NCBI RefSeq assembly: GCF_000379765.1
Contig: NZ_KB903443.1
Location: forward strand, 396,952 to 460,951
DNA length: 64,000 nt
DNA from: Flexithrix dorotheae DSM 6795
GTDB lineage: Bacteria > Bacteroidota > Bacteroidia > Cytophagales > Flammeovirgaceae
Direction of reading: 5' to 3'
In this document: piece by piece, positions 34,004 to 43,466 of the stretch
How the letters are laid out: the number at the start of each line of letters is the position of its first letter
Position numbering within the stretch: position 1 is the stretch's first letter
Notes under the pieces: model-generated
The model's database searches: none
The model's input: only the letters and a program-made list of their open reading frames with translations
Told to the model about the DNA's origin: nothing
Translations under genes and position numbers: made by a program

Positions 34004-34408
34004 GTGATAAGAAGTTTGCTAAAAAAATATGCTGATCAGATAGGGATAACCGGTTCGGTTATTTGCCTCATTCATTGTTTGGCCGTTCCGGTTTTGGCCT
34101 TAATAGGAAGTGGACTTTCTGCAAGTGGAAGTCATTATCACTGGTTTGAAGGAGATGAATACTTTTTCGTTGCTATTTCATTTTCCGCAGTTTATTTTGC
34201 TTCCAGAAATGCACAGTCAAATTTAATAAAAATATCGCTTTGGTTTTTTTCTGTGCTATTTGCTTTATCAATTTCCCTTTCCCATCATTCTCACGAATAC
34301 AACTGGCTGATTTATCTTTCTCATTTCAGTACTGTATGCCTCATCATTGCTCATTTTATTAATATTAAGGCCATTAGGAAACAAGCTTCCTGTGTGCGAA
34401 CTTCCTGA
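34004..34408 (+). CDS. MerC domain membrane protein
   Basis: A 134-residue inner membrane protein with four helices, starting with GTG after AGAGGAAAA. The first helix carries the MerC metal motif as GSVICLIHCLAVPVL (two cysteines separated by IHCL-type spacing). Later loops are rich in histidine (SASGSHYHWF, SLSHHSHEYNW). MerC carries mercuric ions in mer operons, but this lone chromosomal form has no merA or merR and is more likely tied to another metal such as zinc. A possible Zur-type site lies upstream. Confidence 0.85.
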   Translation: MIRSLLKKYADQIGITGSVICLIHCLAVPVLALIGSGLSASGSHYHWFEGDEYFFVAISFSAVYFASRNAQSNLIKISLWFFSVLFALSISLSHHSHEYNWLIYLSHFSTVCLIIAHFINIKAIRKQASCVRTS

Positions 34409-34527
34409 TTTTATATAAGGTTAATCAGTAATCAGTCGGAAATATTTATTGGTAAAAATTTGATTTTAAGGGAGCAGTGATATTTCTTTGCTAGAAATCT
34501 CTCACTATATTTTTCAATATAGCAATT

Positions 34528-34636
34528 GGTTTATAAAGAAGAGGGAAGAGACTAGGCTCTATGATCCTCTAGCAACCCTTCTGGTAGTCAGAAACGGTGC
34601 TAATTCCTAGCCTAAATTTTTAGGGAATATAAATTA
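34528..34636 (+). ncRNA. SAM-I (S-box) riboswitch
   Basis: The aptamer core is clear: AGAGACTAGGCTCTATGAT, CCTCTAGCAACCC and GGTGCTAATTCC are the conserved S-box segments in correct order, and closing helix P1 pairs TTTATA (34530-34535) with TATAAA (34628-34633). It senses S-adenosylmethionine and lowers expression of methionine genes. It lies about 195 bases before metY, with a short leader ORF between. No simple terminator hairpin with a T run follows, so the output mechanism is not visible. A separate hairpin (CTATAT/ATATAG) sits just 5' of it at 34506-34523. Confidence 0.93.
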
Positions 34637-34647
34637 CAATTACTGAT

Positions 34648-34734
34648 ATGTTCAAATTTATTTCAACCTCTCTTACTGTACATCCCTTTTTAAAGCTAAA
34701 TTATGGTTTTTTCATTACTTGCTGTTGTCGGTAA
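34648..34734 (+). CDS. Leader peptide with three consecutive cysteine codons
   Basis: A 28-codon frame starts at an ATG only 12 bases after the riboswitch and ends ITCCCR-stop, with codons TGC TGT TGT CGG TAA. It lies 95 bases before metY, whose enzyme can make homocysteine or cysteine-type products. Runs of the regulated amino acid just before the stop are the mark of attenuator leader peptides; polycysteine leader ORFs are known from mycobacteria. The reading of cysteine supply by a ribosome here is inferred. No classic terminator/antiterminator pair is evident downstream, so control might act on metY translation. Confidence 0.6.
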   Translation: MFKFISTSLTVHPFLKLNYGFFITCCCR

Positions 34735-34811
34735 TTTGGAATAACCTTGCTTATATTTTCCTAAGTATTGGTAAAAAAGTACTTATTATTACTGCTAATC
34801 CAAATTTTTAA

Positions 34812-36134
<1,323 letters not shown>

Positions 36135-36151
36135 TTGACGATAAATTAAGG

Positions 36152-36194
36152 ATTCAGTCTCTGCAATTTTTCATAAAAAGGGCAGAGACTGAAT
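36152..36194 (+). terminator. Long hairpin between metY and metX
   Basis: Perfect 13-bp arms ATTCAGTCTCTGC (36152-36164) and GCAGAGACTGAAT (36182-36194), with a loop that can itself pair (TTTTT with AAAAA). No T run follows, so it may be a partial terminator, an mRNA stabiliser for metY or a processing site that sets metY above metX. Confidence 0.5.
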
Positions 36195-36285
36195 AAATTT
36201 CTAAAAAAATAAAGGTGCGTTTTAATAATATAAGGCTTTCTGAGCGACTGTTTTGCTCCTAAGTCTTTAATTTCAACCAACGAAA

Positions 36286-37329
36286 ATGGATCAGGCTTTT
36301 TTTAAATACGATAAAGAATTTAAGCTGGAATCAGGAGAAAAACTGGAAGGATTTACCCTGGAATACAGCACATTCGGAAAATTAAATAAGACGAAATCGA
36401 ATGTGGTTTGGGTGTGTCATGCCCTCACCGGTAGTTCCGAAGTGGATATATGGTGGAAAGGTTTATTTGGAGAAGGCTGCCTTTTCAATCCAGAAGAACA
36501 TTTCGTAATTTGTTCCAACATTCTTGGTTCCTGTTATGGTTCCACCAATCCTTTATCTATCAATCCTGCCACCAACGCCCCTTATTTCCATTCCTTCCCC
36601 AAAATTACCATCAGAGATATCGTTTCGTCTCTCGATTTACTACGACAATATCTGGAAATTGAAAAAATTCATGTACTTACCGGAGGCTCTCTCGGTGGCC
36701 AGCAAGCAATGGAATGGTCATTAAAGTGTCCGGATATCATTGAAAACATGATTCTGATTTCCACCAATGCCAGGCATTCTCCATGGGGAATTGCTTTTAA
36801 TGAGGCACAAAGAATGGCCATTGCGGCTGATCCTACCTGGAAAGAAGAGCGGGAAGATGCCGGAGTGGAGGGCTTAAAAGCCGCCAGGGCAGTTGCTATG
36901 TTATCCTACCGAAACTACGAGACTTACCAAACTACCCAGCTCGATGAGGATGATGAAAAAACAGGTGATTTTAAAGCTTCATCCTATCAGAGGTATCAGG
37001 GATTAAAACTTTCCCAACGCTTCAATGCTTATACTTACTGGATTCTTTCCGAAGCCATGGATTCCCATAATATTGGAAGGGGAAGAGGTGGAGTAATGAA
37101 AGCATTGAAACAAATAAAAGCATATACCCAGGTAATAGGGATCACCACTGATATTCTATTCCCTATTTCTGAACAAAGGCTTATTGCCAGAGGTATTCAG
37201 AATGTCACTTATGAAGAAATAAACTCAACTTACGGGCATGATGGTTTCCTGGTAGAAACCGACCAACTCGATAAGAGTATTCGTGCCTTTTTCAAACAAA
37301 AAAACAGAAAGCAATTATTATATGGGTAA
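36286..37329 (+). CDS. metX: Homoserine O-acetyltransferase
   Basis: A 347-residue alpha/beta-hydrolase-fold enzyme that acetylates homoserine using acetyl-CoA, giving the substrate of MetY. The nucleophile is in GGSLGGQQAMEW, the N-terminal block is VWVCHALTGSSE, and the catalytic His is in YGHDGFLVE. GSCYGSTNP and SMMEA-type positions agree with MetX. It overlaps the next gene by eight bases, so the two are tightly coupled. Upstream the long hairpin after metY may tune its level. Confidence 0.95.
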   Translation: MDQAFFKYDKEFKLESGEKLEGFTLEYSTFGKLNKTKSNVVWVCHALTGSSEVDIWWKGLFGEGCLFNPEEHFVICSNILGSCYGSTNPLSINPATNAPYFHSFPKITIRDIVSSLDLLRQYLEIEKIHVLTGGSLGGQQAMEWSLKCPDIIENMILISTNARHSPWGIAFNEAQRMAIAADPTWKEEREDAGVEGLKAARAVAMLSYRNYETYQTTQLDEDDEKTGDFKASSYQRYQGLKLSQRFNAYTYWILSEAMDSHNIGRGRGGVMKALKQIKAYTQVIGITTDILFPISEQRLIARGIQNVTYEEINSTYGHDGFLVETDQLDKSIRAFFKQKNRKQLLYG

Positions 37330-38506
37330 GGAAATTAATATTGGATTATTTGGGTTTGGCTGTGTTGGAAAAGGGCTTTATGATGTATTAAACAACAGTA
37401 AAGGGATTTCCGCCAATATTAAAAAAATAGCTGTTAAAAACAGAGATAAAAAAAGATCTCTCCCTTCCGAATATTTCACATTCAATAAATACGATTTGCT
37501 CGATAATCCTTCAATCAACCTGATTGTAGAATTAATAGACGATGCAGAAGAAGCTTATAATATTGTGACCTATGCCTTAAAAAACGGGAAAAATGTGGTC
37601 ACCGCCAATAAAAAGCTGATTGCAGAGCACATGGAAGAGTTGGTAAGTCTGCAAAATGAAACCGGTTGTTCCCTTCTTTATGAAGCTGCTGTTTGCGGAA
37701 GTATTCCCATCATCCGAACAATTGAGGAGTATTATGTAACAGAATTACTATATTCAGTGCAAGGAATTTTCAACGGTTCTTCCAATTACATTCTTTCTAA
37801 AACTTTTGCCGAAGGATGGCCTTATGACAAAGCACTAAAAGAAGCACAGGATCTCGGATTTGCCGAAACTGACCCCACACTGGATGTTGGCGGTTTCGAT
37901 GCCAAATACAAACTGGTAATTCTTACTGCCCATAGTTTTGGCCTTTATGTAAGACCTGAAGACGTTTTCAATTATGGCATCCAAAATCTGAATATGTGTG
38001 ATATTCAGTATGCCAAGGAAAAAGGCTATAAAATAAAATTGATTCCCAAGGTATACAGGGTTGGAGAAAATGAGGTGACTTTATATGTGATGCCCCAGTT
38101 TGTAACTAATGAAAGTAACCTCTACCGGGTAGATAATGAATACAATGGCGTGACGGTAGAAGCTGCTTTTTCTGACAAACAATTTTTTAGAGGCAAAGGA
38201 GCCGGAGGACATCCAACCGGTTCTGCAGTACTTAGCGATATTGCGGCTAATAGCTATAATTACAAATACGAATACCATAAAAACGATATCAATTCGGGCA
38301 TAGAATACACCAGAAATATTGAATTGGAGATTTATTTCAGGTATATGAATCCGGAACAATTTGAGAAAAGTAAATTTATTTCCATTAAAGAAAAACACGA
38401 AAGTCAGGATTTCAATTATGTCATTGGAAAAGTACTTTTGTCTGACTTAATGGATGATGATTATTTCAGCCAGGAAGGAAGTTTTGTTATTCAGATTGGG
38501 GATTAG
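37322..38506 (+). CDS. hom: Homoserine dehydrogenase
   Basis: A 394-residue NAD(P)-dependent enzyme that reduces aspartate semialdehyde to homoserine. ATG at 37322 gives MGKEINIGLFGFGCVGKGLYDVL with the Rossmann motif GxGxVG; an upstream frame to 37283 inside metX is not used. Further blocks are VVTANKKLIAEH, YEAAVCGSIPIIRT, IFNGSSNYILSK and the catalytic region GFAETDPTLDVGGFDAKYKLVIL. There is no ACT domain for feedback, which fits control by the riboswitch at the head of the operon. It overlaps metX by eight bases. Confidence 0.95.
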   Translation: MGKEINIGLFGFGCVGKGLYDVLNNSKGISANIKKIAVKNRDKKRSLPSEYFTFNKYDLLDNPSINLIVELIDDAEEAYNIVTYALKNGKNVVTANKKLIAEHMEELVSLQNETGCSLLYEAAVCGSIPIIRTIEEYYVTELLYSVQGIFNGSSNYILSKTFAEGWPYDKALKEAQDLGFAETDPTLDVGGFDAKYKLVILTAHSFGLYVRPEDVFNYGIQNLNMCDIQYAKEKGYKIKLIPKVYRVGENEVTLYVMPQFVTNESNLYRVDNEYNGVTVEAAFSDKQFFRGKGAGGHPTGSAVLSDIAANSYNYKYEYHKNDINSGIEYTRNIELEIYFRYMNPEQFEKSKFISIKEKHESQDFNYVIGKVLLSDLMDDDYFSQEGSFVIQIGD

Positions 38507-38514
38507 CTTTTATC

Positions 38515-38709
38515 ATGAGTAATAAACCTGATACCATTCAAAGTAATGGACAAACATTTTTTGTTCATAAAGGGAATGCTGATGATTTCAATTATTTGTG
38601 TTTTTATGTTAACCAAAATCCCAGGAATTATAGTTGGGAAATTTTATTAAATGAAATTATTTTGGATTCTATGTCTTGTGAGTTGATAATTGACAAGGAT
38701 TCCAGTTAG
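38515..38709 (+). CDS. Small hypothetical protein after hom
   Basis: A 64-codon frame starting eight bases after the hom stop codon. The product is acidic, with no membrane segment, no cysteine motif and no family I know. Close spacing to hom suggests the same transcript. It may be a real small protein or a chance frame. Confidence 0.4.
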   Translation: MSNKPDTIQSNGQTFFVHKGNADDFNYLCFYVNQNPRNYSWEILLNEIILDSMSCELIIDKDSS

Positions 38710-38794
38710 CCTAATCAGATTCATAATATCAAACCTTTTTGAAAGCACCGGCTCTTTTTCATAAATTAGGAAAATCAATTAATCTCCTATAAAA

Positions 38795-39223
38795 ATGAAA
38801 AGGATACTTATAGCATTTGCATTTTTATCTTTAATCCCTTCACTTGGGAAAATTAGCGAACCTGAAATAATTGAAATAAGGGTTAAATACCAAAGCAGCT
38901 TTTCTCCACTTCCTGAAGATTATACTATAAATATGATGGAAAGGAAAGTTGTTTATACCAGTCCAATAATTCCATCACCAAATGGCAACCCTAAAGCCAA
39001 AACAAAAAAAATAAGGGGTAAGAAATGGAAAAAATTAATCGCCCTTATTGAAGCATTGGATATTAACTCAATGAATTCAACAAAAGGTCAGGAAATTGAT
39101 AGAGGATGGTACTCTTTAAGTATATTTTATTCTAACGATGGAACAAAAGAGCTGAAAATGTGGACCGGATATACACCTGATGAATTATTGGAAATACATC
39201 AATTGATAAAATTCAAAAAGTAA
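38795..39223 (+). CDS. Exported protein of unknown function
   Basis: A 142-residue protein with an N-terminal export signal (MKRILIAFAFLSLIPSLGKI). The mature domain (IIEIRVKYQSSFSPLPEDYTINMMERKVVY ... GWYSLSIFYSNDGTKELKMWTGYTPDELLEI) is beta-rich, basic and of no named family. Convergent with the fusion gene that follows. No operon link to hom is evident: a gap of 85 bases separates it from the small ORF. Confidence 0.7.
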   Translation: MKRILIAFAFLSLIPSLGKISEPEIIEIRVKYQSSFSPLPEDYTINMMERKVVYTSPIIPSPNGNPKAKTKKIRGKKWKKLIALIEALDINSMNSTKGQEIDRGWYSLSIFYSNDGTKELKMWTGYTPDELLEIHQLIKFKK

Positions 39224-39256
39224 AAGTTGTTGAGTAAATTTTATGGAAGTTTTCTC

Positions 39257-40879
39257 TTAAAAAATAGAAGGATATTTCTCCTTTAAATAAGCAAAATAAG
39301 CCCGGAAATCACTATTAAACTCTTCCTCAAACTGCTTTCTAAATTGATTTTTATTTCCGCTATAGCGCACAAATGCCATAAAAAAAGCATTGTTGGGAAT
39401 GAATTCATCAAAGTATTTTTTATAGGCTTCATTCTTAAATGGAATTTCCCTAAAACCTGTGGTAATCTCATCAATCAAAGCTGATTTTTTTTGTTTCTTT
39501 AAGGCAATTGGCGTATCCTGATCAAATGATTTGTACAGGGAATCCAGCCGTTCTGTTCCTGACAAAATATGTTTTAGGAAAAGCTCATAATCCGGCTTGC
39601 GATTCGTGTAATAATCATATTCTGTGGAGTTTATACCATATTTATATTCCAGAAAATATTTTGCACCCTCCTCCCCTATAAAATTCGCCAAATTCTCATT
39701 GTATTGCAGATTATCCTTTATGAATAAGGTGCCATGTGTAAGCTCGTGGATAATTACTTCTGCAAGATATCCATCTGGTTTTTCCAACATATTAGAAAGT
39801 ATGGGATCATTTAAAATTCCTAAAGTGGACCAGGCATTCACTTCTCTCATTCTGGTATCCCAGCCATTTTCAATCAGGTTTTCTTTTTCTTTTTCAGCCG
39901 CCTGCTTATCGAAAAAACCTTTGTATGAAAATGTACCCAACACCGGGAAATCCCATTCTTTGTTCTGAAAGGAAAATGGTTTACAGGCAGTGACTACCCA
40001 CAAAATAGGTTCCCCTTTCTGGTCATAAAGGGAAGTATAGCTGTTGCTGGCATCCAAGCCCACAGAATCAAAGGAAAACTGACGAATTTCCTGAATGAGT
40101 TCAATTTTTTTTTTCAGGGAGTCTGGGTATTCCGGATTGGTGAGGTAATTTTCAATTGGCTCGGCCTCCATCACAATTTTAATTTGCCCAAACGCCTGTT
40201 TATAGCCATAAATCACCAAATCGTAATTCCAAATAAGAAAAGCCAACAAAAAAGTAAGTGTCAACTTTAAAAGGACTTTAAAAATATTGAAAGTTTTAGG
40301 CGATTTTAGTCCTTTTCCTGCATGAATGGCAGAATTTTCAGGATACCTTGGAATTTTATCTTCGTAAAATTTTTCTATTTTTTTTATATCTTCTTCTGCA
40401 TTTTCGGAAGCATAAAAAGCCTCTTCATGAAAACCCACCCTCTTTCTGCCATAATCAATGTATCCTAAAATTAATGGGACATTTGCAGCTTTGGCTATAT
40501 AATAAAATCCTGTTTTCCACTTCTCGGTATAGCTTCTGGTTCCTTCCGGAGTGATGGCAATACCAAATTTTTCATTCTCTCCAAACTTCTCAGCTACCTG
40601 ATCTACCAGCCTGGTATTACGGCTTCGGTCTACCGGAGTTCCTCCCAGCCAGTAAAACAAAAACCCAATCTTTGATTCGAATAAGGACTTTTTTGCCAGA
40701 TATTTCACCTTACTTGCATTGATAAAGGGTCGGGCGGCTACACCTATGGGAAAATCCCAGTTACTGGTATGTGGCGCTACAATAGCCACAAACTTTTTCA
40801 CATCTTTTGGGATCTTACCGGTGGTTTTCCAACCGATTAACCATAGGAAATATCTATAGATAAGGTTTATAATAAACAT
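39257..40879 (-). CDS. Fusion of a PlsC-type acyltransferase with a predicted aminopeptidase (PF10023-like)
   Basis: A 540-residue two-part protein. Residues 1-190 are a PlsC/LPLAT-type acyltransferase with HTSNWD (His37-Asp42, HX4D) and TPEGTRS (about 110-116). A membrane helix follows (about 199-219). From there the protein matches the predicted aminopeptidase family: YGYKQAFGQIKIV, LGLDASNSYTSLYD, FPVLGTFSYKGFFDKQAAEKE, NAWSTLGILNDPILSNML, then the zinc motif HELTH (378-382) with NENLANFIGEEGA supplying a probable third ligand Glu395. The two parts are normally separate proteins. The ATG at 40879 is preferred; 40912 is possible. The gene stands alone. Confidence 0.88.
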   Translation of the reverse strand: MFIINLIYRYFLWLIGWKTTGKIPKDVKKFVAIVAPHTSNWDFPIGVAARPFINASKVKYLAKKSLFESKIGFLFYWLGGTPVDRSRNTRLVDQVAEKFGENEKFGIAITPEGTRSYTEKWKTGFYYIAKAANVPLILGYIDYGRKRVGFHEEAFYASENAEEDIKKIEKFYEDKIPRYPENSAIHAGKGLKSPKTFNIFKVLLKLTLTFLLAFLIWNYDLVIYGYKQAFGQIKIVMEAEPIENYLTNPEYPDSLKKKIELIQEIRQFSFDSVGLDASNSYTSLYDQKGEPILWVVTACKPFSFQNKEWDFPVLGTFSYKGFFDKQAAEKEKENLIENGWDTRMREVNAWSTLGILNDPILSNMLEKPDGYLAEVIIHELTHGTLFIKDNLQYNENLANFIGEEGAKYFLEYKYGINSTEYDYYTNRKPDYELFLKHILSGTERLDSLYKSFDQDTPIALKKQKKSALIDEITTGFREIPFKNEAYKKYFDEFIPNNAFFMAFVRYSGNKNQFRKQFEEEFNSDFRAYFAYLKEKYPSIF

Positions 40880-40912
40880 ATTTTGGCTTATTTCAAGAAG
40901 GTGTCCAATCAA

Positions 40913-41070
40913 TACCCTGCTAAAGTAAAAAATTAGCTCAAATTCACTTTACCACAAGCCTATTCTTTTTAAAAGCAGGTTAAAAATTCCTTCGTCTATG
41001 GCTATAATATGGGCTGCATCTCATCCATTCCTCAGAAACTATGAGCAAAAGTTTAACATGTTTTACTCTT
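40913..41070. other. Intergenic region between divergent genes
   Basis: No coding frame seen. It contains the start region of the fusion gene on the minus strand; TTTAACA occurs at 41052-41058 and is repeated in the tandem element that follows. Confidence 0.35.
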
Positions 41071-41092
41071 TTTTAACAGCCTTTTAACAGCC
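41071..41092 (+). repeat. Tandem 11-bp direct repeat upstream of the sigma-factor promoter
   Basis: TTTTAACAGCC occurs twice head to tail (41071-41081 and 41082-41092), one DNA turn apart, ending just before the TTG at 41093. This is a suitable activator-binding layout on one helix face. Confidence 0.6.
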
Positions 41093-41118
41093 TTGTGTGC
41101 TTCATCCCTATACTTTTG
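41093..41118 (+). promoter_or_regulatory. Candidate promoter of the ECF sigma operon
   Basis: TTG at 41093-41095 and TACTTTTG at 41111-41118 (TAnnTTTG) with a 15-base spacer, a little shorter than usual. The sigma gene starts about 145 bases downstream. Confidence 0.45.
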
Positions 41119-41264
41119 GATGAAAGTTAAATTCCGATAATGTGTAGATTTAGATATTTACACAAAAAAGTTGATTCCAATGCCTGCCTGATTAATAAAA
41201 TTGTTTTCATAAAAAATATAGGAAAGGTGAGACAACCATTTCAATTTTTCCAGCATTTAAAGAT

Positions 41265-41837
41265 TTGAATACCATAGATAAAAACTACCATAAATTGAAG
41301 GACGAGCAAATTATAAATTGGTGTAAACAAGGGAAGGCCAGTGGGCAGCGGATTCTTTATGACCAATTTTCTACTAAAATGTTCCGCCTTTGTTTCAGGT
41401 ATATTCGAAATGAGTTCGACACGGAAGATGTGTTGATAAAAGGCTTCATGAAAGTTTTTACCAATATCCACAAATTTGAATACAGAGGCGATGGCAGCCT
41501 TGAAGGATGGATAAAAAGGATCATGATCAATGAGTCCCTCATGTTTCTGCGAAAGAAAAATAACTTCAATTTAGTACAATCTACCGAGGCTCAATTCGTA
41601 GAAACGGACGAAAATTCATTGGCTAAACTAGCGGCAGAAGATATTTATGCATTAATATTAGAATTACCTACAGGATACAGAACAGTTTTTAACCTTTATG
41701 TGATTGAAGGTTATAGTCATAAAGAAATTGGTGAGATGTTGGATATTAGTGAAAACACATCCAAATCTCAACTCAGCAAATCCAGAGCTGCATTAAGAAA
41801 TCTATTATTAAAAAACGGTATCAATAATGAGAGATGA
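41265..41837 (+). CDS. ECF sigma factor (RNA polymerase sigma-70 family)
   Basis: A 190-residue extracytoplasmic-function sigma factor, starting with TTG. Region 2 spans AFSTKMFRLCFRYIRNEFDTEDVLIKGFMKVFTNIHKFEYRGDGSLEGWIKRIMINESLMFLRK, and region 4 is LPTGYRTVFNLYVIEGYSHKEIGEMLDISENTSKSQLSKSRAALR. Such factors direct RNA polymerase to envelope or stress genes. It overlaps by 11 bases with a single-helix membrane protein that probably holds it inactive. The regulon is unknown; a link to PorX, which works with an ECF sigma factor in Porphyromonas, is possible but not shown. Confidence 0.93.
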   Translation: MNTIDKNYHKLKDEQIINWCKQGKASGQRILYDQFSTKMFRLCFRYIRNEFDTEDVLIKGFMKVFTNIHKFEYRGDGSLEGWIKRIMINESLMFLRKKNNFNLVQSTEAQFVETDENSLAKLAAEDIYALILELPTGYRTVFNLYVIEGYSHKEIGEMLDISENTSKSQLSKSRAALRNLLLKNGINNER

Positions 41838-42861
41838 CGATTTAGATAAATTATTCCGTTCCGCCATGGATGATCTTGAGGGCATACCACCTCAGGTGAG
41901 CAACTGGGATGTTGACAAAACATTCGGCAAAATCCAGGAACAACTGAACCCCAAAAATACCCGGAAATTTCCCGGTATTTTTGACCTTGCTGCTGCTGTG
42001 GTCATCACTATAATCACTATAGGGTATGCCACAAACTATCTTGTTGAAGAGAAAATAATTGATGGAGATGAAATCGCTGCAATCATAGATTTTTCATCAG
42101 AGGAAGCGGTTGAAGAAATTAATTCTACTCTTGAAACAGAGAATCCAGATGAAAATAATTTTATATTATCCAAAATGGAAAACCAGGAAAAAGCTTTTCC
42201 TGAAATTGATTTAAAGTCTGTGGATTTCCAATATGCCTCTACATCTTTGGCAAATAATATTCCCCCAGTTGCCACAAGGAAAAACAGGGCAATATCTAAA
42301 AACAACAATGCTGGAGATCAGAAAAATTTCGATTTTGTTTTTAATTCTCCAATGGCTGGATTCTCAAAGAAAGGGAATACCCATGATGGACAAGAAACTC
42401 TTGGTTTTGGAATGGACAACACCCAAACCCCAAATCAAATTAGTCTGTCCTTCCCTATTGGATTTAGCTACATGGCAGATCATTTTGCTCCCACCATCTC
42501 AGGGAGAGTGGCTTTAAATAAACAAAGCAAAAAGAATGTAGATAAAATTTCTTCAATTGCAGCGACCATTTCTTCTTATCATTTCATGGATAAAAATGAG
42601 TCAGGAAAAATGTCTGTTGATTCAAGATTTTTTGTTGAAGCATCATTCGGTAAATTTTCTTCTGATCACGACAAAGTGATTTCCGGACATGAAATAGGGG
42701 GAGGTTACATGCTCGGAAAAGACAATGAGCAATTCAAGGGAAAAACTTTTAAAGTTAATTATTCAATTTCGGTGAAGAATAAAATTAAAGTTTCCCCTGA
42801 AGCCATCATTACCGACAACTTTAGCAAAGTTTATCCAGGCATAAAAGTTACGCTTATATAG
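41827..42861 (+). CDS. Single-helix membrane partner of the ECF sigma factor (putative anti-sigma)
   Basis: A 344-residue protein. Residues 1-55 are acidic and cytoplasmic (RDDDLDKLFRSAMDDLEGIPPQVSNWDVDKTF), followed by one membrane helix (FDLAAAVVITIITIGYATNYL) and a long extracytoplasmic part. The last 150 residues look like strands of an outer-membrane-type beta-barrel domain (ISLSFPIGFSYMADHF, FFVEASFGKF, FKVNYSISVKNKIKVSPEA, closing PGIKVTLI). It overlaps the sigma gene by 11 bases. The position and N-terminus suggest an anti-sigma role; no ZAS motif is present. Confidence 0.75.
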   Translation: MRDDDLDKLFRSAMDDLEGIPPQVSNWDVDKTFGKIQEQLNPKNTRKFPGIFDLAAAVVITIITIGYATNYLVEEKIIDGDEIAAIIDFSSEEAVEEINSTLETENPDENNFILSKMENQEKAFPEIDLKSVDFQYASTSLANNIPPVATRKNRAISKNNNAGDQKNFDFVFNSPMAGFSKKGNTHDGQETLGFGMDNTQTPNQISLSFPIGFSYMADHFAPTISGRVALNKQSKKNVDKISSIAATISSYHFMDKNESGKMSVDSRFFVEASFGKFSSDHDKVISGHEIGGGYMLGKDNEQFKGKTFKVNYSISVKNKIKVSPEAIITDNFSKVYPGIKVTLI

Positions 42862-42889
42862 CCTGTAAAATCAAGATATCATTACCGCA

Positions 42890-42926
42890 AAGCAGATCAG
42901 ATTCATTTTTGATCTGCTTTTTTATT
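42890..42926. terminator. Bidirectional terminator
   Basis: Hairpin AAGCAGATCA / TGATCTGCTT followed by a T run; A-rich on the other side is weaker. It ends the sigma operon and lies at the 3' end of the convergent DUF983 gene. Confidence 0.85.
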
Positions 42927-43320
42927 TTCTGTCAGTAGCATCCAGGTTTCCAAAAAGATGTAACATCAATGCTCTGGATAGGCGAAAATTAACTGGTACA
43001 AATAAAATGGTGGGTACAATTACCGCAATAAGTAGTTGAATTAGTGTAGGCTGGAAAAAAATTTGAGCAATAATAAAAATGGACACCATGATGGCCACAT
43101 TGAAACCATAACTAAAATACATGGCACCATAGTAAAAACCAGGCTCCGGGTGGAAGGAATAGCTGCATTTTGGGCAGGTATCATGCAACTTATTAAATTT
43201 AGGCAAATTGCCCAGCAGGGAATATTGAAACATATCTCCTTGTCTGCAATTAGGACATTTACAAGTTATGATAGCCCCAAATTTCCCGATTGATTTTTCC
43301 TGTTTTGCTGAATATTCCAT
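42922..43320 (-). CDS. DUF983 family membrane protein
   Basis: A protein of about 132 residues with an N-terminal zinc-ribbon-like part (CKCPNCRQGDMF ... CPKCSYSFHPEPGFYYGAMYFSYG) and two membrane helices. CxxC pairs and EPGFYYGAMY are the signature of DUF983. Function is unknown. A longer frame from 43350 would add MSEKKLQLYF; the start at 43320 gives the usual short leader before the first CPNC. Confidence 0.9.
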   Translation of the reverse strand: MEYSAKQEKSIGKFGAIITCKCPNCRQGDMFQYSLLGNLPKFNKLHDTCPKCSYSFHPEPGFYYGAMYFSYGFNVAIMVSIFIIAQIFFQPTLIQLLIAVIVPTILFVPVNFRLSRALMLHLFGNLDATDRK

Positions 43321-43466
43321 AAAGTATAATTGTAATTTTTTCTCCGACACAAATCTAGTTTATTAATAATAAAGAACTAACGAATGGTTTTTTAAGTTCG
43401 GGTAAATGTTATATTAGTAGTACTTTTTAAAAACCGTTAGGATTAACCAAAACAACAACACATTTT

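Noticed and set aside
41265-41837. ECF sigma factor as the PorX partner SigP
   Set aside because: The genes are 12 kb apart and nothing in the sequence links them; left as a question only.
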